Positions 11,346 to 17,017 of a stretch of DNA of 31,384 nucleotides are shown here, piece after piece. Location: IMG/VR virus record IMGVR_UViG_3300044535_000655, positions 1 through 31,384 of that record; one strand, given 5' to 3'. The stretch comes from a virus. The position numbers and the translations under genes are program-made. The notes beneath the pieces were generated by a model. The model searched no databases. It had not been told where the DNA came from and worked only from the letters and a program-made list of their open reading frames with translations. Numbering within the stretch: position 1 is the first letter of the stretch; each line of letters starts with the position of its first letter.

Positions 11346-12638
11346 CTAAATTGCTGAGACCCAGCTTGTTCCGTTCCAAACCTTTACAACACCTGTGACA
11401 AACTCGTCGCCGTCCCAGACATCTAAAGATCCAATTACAAACTCGTCTCCATCCCAAACTCTTACAGGGCTAATAACTGTAATTGTTCGAGAATCCATGT
11501 TTGTAGAACCTGTAACGTTCGTAGCTCGAAGAACAAAAGTGTAATCTCCAGCTGTAGTTGGTGTTCCCGAAATAACACCTGTTGAAGTGTTTAGCGATAG
11601 ACCAAGTGGCAAGTCACCTGAAAACACAGAATAGCTTGCAGCATCAGTAGCCACGACTTGATCTGAATACGAAGAACCGATACTTGCTTCAGTAATCAGC
11701 GTAGAATCTGTAAACACAGGTGCTGGCGGATTTACTGTTAGCGACAAAGAAGGTGTATCAGCTGAGCTTGCGTAGTTAGAGGCGCGAATAGTAAGAGACC
11801 GCGATTGTAAAGTATTCGGTGTTCCAGTAATCGCACCAGTAGATGCGTTCAAAGACAGACCGCTTGGAAGTGAGCCAGCAACAATAGCGTAATTAGTCGT
11901 TTCACTTGCAGCAACACCGTCGCTGTAGGCAACACCACGAATTGCGATTGGCGCAATAGAGTTATCCGAGAAGATCGGCGTAGGCGGGTTTACAACTATT
12001 GTTCGGTTAGCATCTACCGCACCCTCAAAAGCGCCGTAAGCTCTAACTGTAAAGTTGAATGAACCGTCGGTAGTTGGCGTTCCAGTAATGTTTCCGTTTC
12101 CAGTATTAAAGGATAAACCTGGGGGAAATGTTCCAGCTATTACGCCGTAGCTTGAAGCTGCGTTAGCCGTAAAGTTTCCTGAGTATCCAACACCACGAAC
12201 TACAGGGCTTGGGGTGCTAATAGATGCCCAGCTAGGAGACCTATCGTAGTCAGACAAACCAATAGCGTTGCTAGCTGTTGCCGTTCCCAAACCAGAGCTT
12301 GAGCTAGGTGCGGCACAAGTAGCGCTACCTGAAACAGTTCCACCAACACCATTACTTTGATGCCCAACATAAAAAGAACCGCTACCAATACTTAGATTCT
12401 GTAGGGTTGTCGGTCTAAAGTCAAAAGCAAAGTTAGCAATAGCTGGCGCGGTGCTACCGTTCCACCACGAAAAAGATACAGTTCCAGAGCTAGCAAGGTT
12501 TAGGTTCCAAGTAGGTTGCTGAACAGTTTCGTTTAGTTGCAGATCCCAATAAATAAGAGAACGGTTGTTGCCGGGGTCATCAACCTTTGACATGTAAAGG
12601 TTTAGTGAAACGTTCGGTCGTAAGGAAAAAACTCCCAT
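11346..12638 (-). CDS. Phage surface protein with three Ig-like (He_PIG-type) repeats, 430 aa
   Basis: Residues 1-135 look like a beta-sandwich (SLNLYMSKVD, SGTVSFSWWNGS). Three domains of about 80 residues follow (about 140-219, 220-304, 305-391), each with AxSYxVxSGxLPxGLSLNxSTGxIxGTPTT-type cores, the signature of putative Ig (He_PIG) repeats. The end (392-430) has three short copies: VWDGDEFVIG, VWDGDEFVTG and VWNGTSWVSA. Such repeats bind surface sugars or decorate virions. As the last gene of the late operon, beyond the lysis genes, it may be a host-range fibre or decoration. No signal peptide is seen, so secretion is unlikely. Confidence 0.75.
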   Translation of the reverse strand: MGVFSLRPNVSLNLYMSKVDDPGNNRSLIYWDLQLNETVQQPTWNLNLASSGTVSFSWWNGSTAPAIANFAFDFRPTTLQNLSIGSGSFYVGHQSNGVGGTVSGSATCAAPSSSSGLGTATASNAIGLSDYDRSPSWASISTPSPVVRGVGYSGNFTANAASSYGVIAGTFPPGLSFNTGNGNITGTPTTDGSFNFTVRAYGAFEGAVDANRTIVVNPPTPIFSDNSIAPIAIRGVAYSDGVAASETTNYAIVAGSLPSGLSLNASTGAITGTPNTLQSRSLTIRASNYASSADTPSLSLTVNPPAPVFTDSTLITEASIGSSYSDQVVATDAASYSVFSGDLPLGLSLNTSTGVISGTPTTAGDYTFVLRATNVTGSTNMDSRTITVISPVRVWDGDEFVIGSLDVWDGDEFVTGVVKVWNGTSWVSAI

Positions 12639-12656
12639 TAGCTAACTACTCTCTAT

Positions 12657-13409
12657 TTAGTAAGAAATCCAAACATCGCCAATTCCGAAGCCACCTACAG
12701 GTGCTGTTGGTTGAGTTGGCTGAACAATTACACGCTTACCACCAATAAAAGTAGTAGATGCGGTTGGGGCGAACTTAGCTGTAGTTACTGCACCGTCAGC
12801 AATTTTAGCTGTAGTAACGGATGCGTCTGCTAGGAATGATACCCAAGCTGTTCCATTCCAAAACTCTGGCTGTCCAGAAGTAATGTTTAGTCCAGCTACT
12901 CCAGCTAGCGGGCTAGCGGGTCTAGTTGTAGTTGTCCATCTACCAAATTGGCTACCTAAGAATGACCTAGTATCAATCACGTTCGCTGGCGCAATAGTAG
13001 TTGCGTTTGCGGGAACATTTACTCTAGCTAGTTCTAGCTGAAACAAACCATCTGTAGTTTGAGTAAGCGTTGGTGCAGAAGGAGTGAGAGCTGGCGTTCC
13101 GTTTACCATTTTTAGAATGGTAGCGTTTGCTGTTGGGTTTAGCTCAAGAACTAGAATGTCAATTCTTGGGTCAGCAGCTGCGCTTGTAATCGCAATAGTC
13201 TCAGTTGCGTTAGAGAAGTAAGCGTGACCTCTAACAATAGCGAAGCCCGCTGGAACCTTTATCTGCATTCCAGAGCTGTCACCAAACGCTTTTAGATCGG
13301 CGGTAGTTGAGTCTCCAGATACACCGCTAAATTGGATTCTTCTAAAGAGGTCTGAATACTGAATCTCGGTAGTATTTTGATTCTCAAAAGGCCACGAACT
13401 CTGTGCCAT
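12657..13409 (-). CDS. Minor tail / receptor-binding-like protein, 250 aa
   Basis: The N-terminus (ENQNTTEIQYSDLFRRIQFSG) and following strands (GFAIVRGHAYFSNATETIAI, RIDILVLELNP) match a family of actinophage minor tail proteins with a carbohydrate-binding-like core (family impression). Residues about 160-185 carry PEFWNGTAWVSF, the same motif that ends the next gene's protein. The C-terminus has two VTTAKxADGAV-type repeats, typical of fibre shafts. The ATG overlaps the holin stop (TAATG). A virion adhesin is the best guess. Confidence 0.65.
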   Translation of the reverse strand: MAQSSWPFENQNTTEIQYSDLFRRIQFSGVSGDSTTADLKAFGDSSGMQIKVPAGFAIVRGHAYFSNATETIAITSAAADPRIDILVLELNPTANATILKMVNGTPALTPSAPTLTQTTDGLFQLELARVNVPANATTIAPANVIDTRSFLGSQFGRWTTTTRPASPLAGVAGLNITSGQPEFWNGTAWVSFLADASVTTAKIADGAVTTAKFAPTASTTFIGGKRVIVQPTQPTAPVGGFGIGDVWISY

Positions 13410-13672
13410 TATTTACCTTCTTCTTTATTTTTAGAAGACTTTGGTGTGCTGTTAGCAATCTTGCCAAAGCTCTTGTTGATTTCTTCTGGGTCAAGTTTGC
13501 CGTCAGCCAAGTAAGATCTGGACAACTCTTGGGATACATCAATGATACCAGCGAAAGCTGCCATTGCGATAGCTTGTGTCACTTCCAAGCCGATAGCAGC
13601 GCCACCGACAAAGATACCTGTGACTTTTAGAATGATAACCGCGAATGTTCTTCTAGCTATGTCTAGCCACAT
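13409..13672 (-). CDS. Holin, 87 aa
   Basis: Two hydrophobic helices at about residues 8-26 (RTFAVIILKVTGIFVGGAA) and 32-46 (TQAIAMAAFAGIIDV) are followed by a charged C-terminal tail (EEINKSFGKIANSTPKSSKN), the layout of r1t-like class II holins common in actinophages. It follows the M23/LysM endolysin by 8 bp and would make the membrane lesion that lets the enzyme reach the wall. Regulation by a dual start is not evident. Confidence 0.75.
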   Translation of the reverse strand: MWLDIARRTFAVIILKVTGIFVGGAAIGLEVTQAIAMAAFAGIIDVSQELSRSYLADGKLDPEEINKSFGKIANSTPKSSKNKEEGK

Positions 13673-13680
13673 ATTTACCT

Positions 13681-14334
13681 CTAATCTATTCTTAGAACTT
13701 GACCAGCAAAAATCAAGTTTGGGTTTTTGATTCCGTTTAGCGCAACTAGCTTTGGAACTGTAGTTCTAAACTTGTTTGCGATTTTAGTTAGGTTGTCTCC
13801 GCTAACTACCTTGTAGGTTCTACCTGTTGATACAGGTGCGATTGGCGGGGCTGGCTTTGGTGTGACAGGCGCTGGCTCTGCAACTACAGGCGCAGCTGCC
13901 TCTACTGGCGCGCTATCTGCTTCCGCTAAAAACGCTTCGAAGTCAATGTTGCCTGTTGCCATAGTCGGCTTACCACCAACGCGGAATGACAAGTGAAGGT
14001 GTGGTCCATAACCCAATTCTTTTCCAAGTCCTGAACCACCAGTAAGTCCGATAACATCACCCTTTTTTACTGCTTGTCCTTTAACAACATCAATTCTTGA
14101 TAGGTGTAGGTAGTCAGCTTTGTGACCTGAAGGAAAATCAATAAATACCATGCGCCCGCCAGCACCTGCGATTGTAGTTACGATTCCCGAAACAACACCA
14201 TCGGCAATAGCTTTTGCTGGTGTTCCAACGGCAACAGCGTAATCTGTACCGGGGTTTTTAGAAGTAGGTGTTCTATCCTTATGTGATTGAAAGCTAGCTG
14301 AAATCTTGCCTTCTAGTGGTCGCATCCATGTCAT
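13681..14334 (-). CDS. Endolysin: M23 peptidase domain plus LysM, 217 aa
   Basis: Residues 1-130 are a LytM/M23 metallopeptidase fold: [48 protein letters not shown] and [10 protein letters not shown]. Zinc ligands Asp31 and His114 and catalytic His77 and His112 are present, but the first ligand of the HxxxD motif is Asn27. A Pro/Ala-rich linker (140-170) leads to a LysM domain (about 173-217: [20 protein letters not shown]), which binds peptidoglycan. There is no signal peptide, so release depends on the neighbouring holin. It would cut peptide cross-bridges of the host wall, if active without the first His. Confidence 0.85.
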   Translation of the reverse strand: MTWMRPLEGKISASFQSHKDRTPTSKNPGTDYAVAVGTPAKAIADGVVSGIVTTIAGAGGRMVFIDFPSGHKADYLHLSRIDVVKGQAVKKGDVIGLTGGSGLGKELGYGPHLHLSFRVGGKPTMATGNIDFEAFLAEADSAPVEAAAPVVAEPAPVTPKPAPPIAPVSTGRTYKVVSGDNLTKIANKFRTTVPKLVALNGIKNPNLIFAGQVLRID

Positions 14335-14335
14335 T

Positions 14336-14581
14336 TTATTTTCCTATCATTTGAACGAGTAATCCAATAACCGCGACTACTCCAGCGGTAAGACCTGCAT
14401 AAGCTATGCGTTCTATCCAAGCTAGCCTTGCTAGCGTAAGCTCAACTTCGCGTATGCGATCTGGAACATCGTCTAGGTGGTCAAGCTTATTTAGCACCTT
14501 GACTAAGATTTCCCCATGCTCTAATTGCTTTTTGTAAATGTCGGCTTGGGTCACCCTAACTGTTGTGTTTTCCTCAGCCAT
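14336..14581 (-). CDS. XhlA-like membrane protein, 81 aa
   Basis: An N-terminal coiled coil ([37 protein letters not shown]) is followed by one C-terminal transmembrane helix (about 60-78, [20 protein letters not shown]) and a short basic end. This is the layout of haemolysin XhlA-type lysis-associated proteins. It lies directly before the endolysin and probably helps membrane permeabilisation, or acts as a holin partner or antiholin. It overlaps the upstream gene by 8 bp. Confidence 0.65.
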   Translation of the reverse strand: MAEENTTVRVTQADIYKKQLEHGEILVKVLNKLDHLDDVPDRIREVELTLARLAWIERIAYAGLTAGVVAVIGLLVQMIGK

Positions 14582-14894
14582 TTGTCTTTGGGTATTTGGC
14601 TTTTACGGCTTGACAAGCAGCAATGTAAGCTTCAATTTGGTCATGGTCACCCTTGACTACGCCATCAATGTAATCAATAATCGGCGGGTATTCAGGAGCG
14701 CGCAGTCTTTGATACTCTAAAGCATCGTATTCCGCTTGAAGTCTTTTCATCTCAGCAATACATTCTTCTTCGGTTGGCATTTCCTGATCTGTATCAAGCC
14801 ATTCAAGACCTGAAAAATCTTCGCCAATTAGCGTCCATTGTGCGCCAAGCCTAAGTGACTGAAGCGCGTCTGGTAATCCAAATGTTCTTTTCAT
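14574..14894 (-). CDS. Tail-fibre-associated protein, possible assembly chaperone, 106 aa
   Basis: The C-terminal half has a pattern known from small proteins near phage fibre genes (XkdW-like in Bacillus phages and many aquatic phages): YQRLRAPEYPPIIDYIDGVV followed by AYIAACQAVKAKYPK. The N-terminal half is acidic, with ALQSLRLGAQWTLIGEDFSG. Such proteins are thought to help fibre assembly or be minor baseplate parts. The gene lies directly after the fibre cassette, with AAGGATAAAA before its ATG; this junction is a 17-bp repeat of the one at 17001-17017. Confidence 0.6.
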   Translation of the reverse strand: MKRTFGLPDALQSLRLGAQWTLIGEDFSGLEWLDTDQEMPTEEECIAEMKRLQAEYDALEYQRLRAPEYPPIIDYIDGVVKGDHDQIEAYIAACQAVKAKYPKTNG

Positions 14895-14905
14895 TTTTAT
14901 CCTTA
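14889..14905 (-). repeat. 17-bp direct repeat, downstream copy
   Basis: TAAGGATAAAAATGAAA read on the minus strand. It comprises the stop codon of the third fibre paralogue, the ribosome site and the start of the following gene. It is identical to 17001-17017, and the two copies bracket the five-gene fibre cassette. Confidence 0.7.
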
Positions 14906-15397
14906 CTGAGCTATTTCTAATAATACGATTGAAGTGTTTGGTCCACCGCTTTGGTCGCCATAACCAAAGAAATGGGTAATACCGCTTGTGCTGGCTGTAG
15001 CAATGTCATAGTTGTAAGTAATTGTTGTTCCCGCGGGGGCGTTAGGGGAATCTAATTGATTAAATGTGTGGAGAGTAAAAGTTAGGTTGTCTGTGTAAAA
15101 AGCGTATTGATCTGCGTTTATTTCAGTTGCGTCTCTTCTAAGTCTAGCTCTGGCTCTTTGGATACCCCCAGAAGTAAAACAAGTTGCCGAAGCAAGAATC
15201 ATAATTCTTGAGTTTGGTAATCTTGTAATAATTGATTGCGACATTAAACTACTAAAGGTTTGACTTGTAGTTGCTATTCTTGTTGACCTAGCTGAGTTAG
15301 CTTGACCCCTATCTATAAATTGAACCGCTTGAATAACCGTTCCGTAAGCTTGACCAAGGCTATTTTCCCATTTATCAAATCTCATTGTTGATGTCAT
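14903..15397 (-). CDS. Tail fibre-like protein, third paralogue, 164 aa
   Basis: Beta-rich protein in the same family as the two genes upstream. It has a central pattern of strands with SSLMSQSIITRLPNSRIMIL and DSPNAPAGTTITYNYDIATA, and ends VLLEIAQ. Its N-terminus lacks the GHVxQV opening of the other two and instead has FDKWENSLGQAYG. The fold is probably a C1q/TNF-like beta sandwich, as found in phage fibre tips. ATGA overlap with the upstream gene. Likely a receptor-binding or fibre-tip subunit, by context. Confidence 0.6.
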   Translation of the reverse strand: MTSTMRFDKWENSLGQAYGTVIQAVQFIDRGQANSARSTRIATTSQTFSSLMSQSIITRLPNSRIMILASATCFTSGGIQRARARLRRDATEINADQYAFYTDNLTFTLHTFNQLDSPNAPAGTTITYNYDIATASTSGITHFFGYGDQSGGPNTSIVLLEIAQ

Positions 15398-15924
15398 TGC
15401 GCTATTTCCATTGCTATTATTACTGCACCAGAATCAGCGCTGTTGTTTCCTTCGGTGTGCGGGTATGAACCGTTTACAGAACCGCTCAAAACCGCAAATC
15501 TAGCTGAATAAGTAATTGCTGAAGTTGTGGCTGGGTTATCTAAAATCATCAAGTTAGAATGACCCCCAAAATAATTAGTTCCTGAAGTTGCAACTGAAAT
15601 GTGCCCACCAAGTCCAGCGTGGTAGGTATTAGCCCCATCTCTTCCATCTTGTAAAATACGAGTGCTATTTCTGTAAAGGCTAACACCCATCCAAGGGTTA
15701 ATAACATTTCCCCAGCACCTATAAGGTGCATAAGCCCAAATCAAAATTCGGCTACTAGCAAACTTAGGTGTAATTACAACTTCATTACCAATAACTTCGG
15801 CTGTGCTAGTGATCGTCTTGTTTACAGTAACTCTATTTTGAACAAGCTGCACAACATGACCTTTGGCGTAAGTAGAACCATTACCGCTTACATCAGTTAG
15901 ATTGTTTACTCTTAGTTGGCTCAT
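15394..15924 (-). CDS. Tail fibre-like protein, second paralogue, 176 aa
   Basis: The ATG at 15924 (ATGA overlap, GGAG upstream) is preferred to 15954. The pattern is MSQLRVNNLTD, a GHVVQLVQNRV strand, EVIGNEVVITPKFASSRILIW and LDNPATTSAITYSARFAVL, and the end is IIAMEIAQ. The order GHVxQV / ITPxxxSSxIxI / DxPATTSxxTY / EIAQ is shared with the gene upstream and, in part, with the one downstream. This family is common as small fibre-like proteins of marine and freshwater phages. Probably part of the tail tip. Confidence 0.65.
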   Translation of the reverse strand: MSQLRVNNLTDVSGNGSTYAKGHVVQLVQNRVTVNKTITSTAEVIGNEVVITPKFASSRILIWAYAPYRCWGNVINPWMGVSLYRNSTRILQDGRDGANTYHAGLGGHISVATSGTNYFGGHSNLMILDNPATTSAITYSARFAVLSGSVNGSYPHTEGNNSADSGAVIIAMEIAQ

Positions 15925-16502
15925 TGAGCTATCTCCATCAACATCATTGAACAAGTTCCTAATTCATAACCGACTGATTGACCGCTCCAAACAACTGTTC
16001 TTCCAGTAAACAATGTTCCAGCGCCATCGGAAATTATTGTTCCCCTGTAAGTCACTTCTGAAGTTGTAGCTGGAGAATCAGAAGTAAAGTAGTTTATAGT
16101 TTCGGGCGTGCTTGCAGGGTCTTGCGCCCAATAGCTTATTGAAGCCATGTGAAGACCACTAGCTACAGTTCCGCTTGGGTCTGCTTGTCTATTTATTTGA
16201 ATACCATTTCTGGAAATACCCCAAACGGTATTGTAAACCCTATCTTGCGAATTAAATTCGCCAAACCATCTAACTTGAATTACAATTTTACTGCTAACAG
16301 ATCGCGGTGTTATTTTTGCTTCTAATCCAATAACATCTGTAATAGTTGACCCTGAAAATCCTTGTGAAGCTCTGCCCGCGTATTCAACATTTACAACTTG
16401 AATAACATGTCCAGGGGCGTAAAGCGTTTGACCAGAAGGAACTGTAATTATGTTGCTATTGATCGGCAAGCCTTTTAGCTGACCAACTGTTAGTTCGCTC
16501 AT
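15921..16502 (-). CDS. Tail fibre-like protein, first paralogue, 193 aa
   Basis: The start at ATG 16502 has GGAG six bases upstream and overlaps the previous stop. The sequence shows GHVIQVVNVEYAG, GLEAKITPRSVSSKIVIQV, DSPATTSEVTYRGTI and the end MLMEIAQ, matching the paralogue downstream. The N-terminal MSELTVGQLKGLPI resembles attachment peptides of fibre proteins in aquatic phages. It should form a trimeric beta-sandwich fibre end that binds the host surface. The receptor is unknown. Confidence 0.65.
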   Translation of the reverse strand: MSELTVGQLKGLPINSNIITVPSGQTLYAPGHVIQVVNVEYAGRASQGFSGSTITDVIGLEAKITPRSVSSKIVIQVRWFGEFNSQDRVYNTVWGISRNGIQINRQADPSGTVASGLHMASISYWAQDPASTPETINYFTSDSPATTSEVTYRGTIISDGAGTLFTGRTVVWSGQSVGYELGTCSMMLMEIAQ

Positions 16503-16840
16503 ACAATACTCCAAGAAGAACCTGCGGGAATTGTAACTACAACACCGCTATTGATTGTAATAGGTCCAGCGCTTACACCATTAAAGCCAGAAGGAATTGA
16601 GTAGTTAGCTGTAATAGCTTGCTCGTTTAACTGAATAGCAAAACGACCACCGCCGTCTATCCATTGAAAATCGTAGTCATCACTAGAAGCTTTACCTAAA
16701 ACCTGACCTTCAGTTCCACCGACTGGAACGCCAAAACCAGTAGGACCCTGTGGACCCTGCTCGCCAGTTTCACCCTTAGCGCCAACTACAAGAGTTTCCC
16801 ACTGAGAGGTGTTTGTATTGTAATACTTTAGGTTAGGCAT
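16499..16840 (-). CDS. Small collagen-like fibre protein, 113 aa
   Basis: Residues about 20-36 are Gly-X-Y triplets (GAKGETGEQGPQGPTG), which form a collagen-like triple helix, preceded by YYNTNTSQWETLVV. A globular beta domain follows (VPVGGTEGQVLGKASSDDYD, IQLNEQAITANYSIPSGF). A TTG at 16849 opens the frame, but the ATG at 16840 in ATGCCTAA, overlapping the previous stop, is a better start. The GGTxGQVLxK segment recurs in the large tail protein, so the two may share a shaft module. A trimeric shaft or adaptor is likely. Confidence 0.65.
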   Translation of the reverse strand: MPNLKYYNTNTSQWETLVVGAKGETGEQGPQGPTGFGVPVGGTEGQVLGKASSDDYDFQWIDGGGRFAIQLNEQAITANYSIPSGFNGVSAGPITINSGVVVTIPAGSSWSIV

Positions 16841-17006
16841 TAGGTTCAATTTCCAATGTTGGAATTACTTCTTGTTCTTCAGTCCATTCGGCTAAGGGCT
16901 CAAGTTGCTCAATCAAATCAGCATTACTTTGGATAGTAGTTGCTAAGGACTCGTTTTCCAACCTAAGTCTTTCAATAGTTTCTGCTACTAAATTTGCGGG
17001 TTTCAT
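16833..17006 (-). CDS. Small coiled-coil protein in fibre cassette, 57 aa
   Basis: A short frame between the large tail protein and the collagen-like gene, with ribosome site AAGGA before the ATG. The product (MKPANLVAETIERLRLENES...) is a coiled coil followed by a very acidic tail (LEPLAEWTEEQEV). It ends 8 bp inside the next gene. The size and acidity suit a fibre assembly chaperone or short linker. No family recognised. Confidence 0.55.
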   Translation of the reverse strand: MKPANLVAETIERLRLENESLATTIQSNADLIEQLEPLAEWTEEQEVIPTLEIEPNA

Positions 17007-17017
17007 TTTTATCCTTA
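17001..17017 (-). repeat. 17-bp direct repeat, upstream copy
   Basis: TAAGGATAAAAATGAAA on the minus strand: the stop codon of the large tail protein gene, a ribosome site and the start of the 57-aa gene. Identical to 14889-14905, about 2.1 kb away. Confidence 0.7.
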
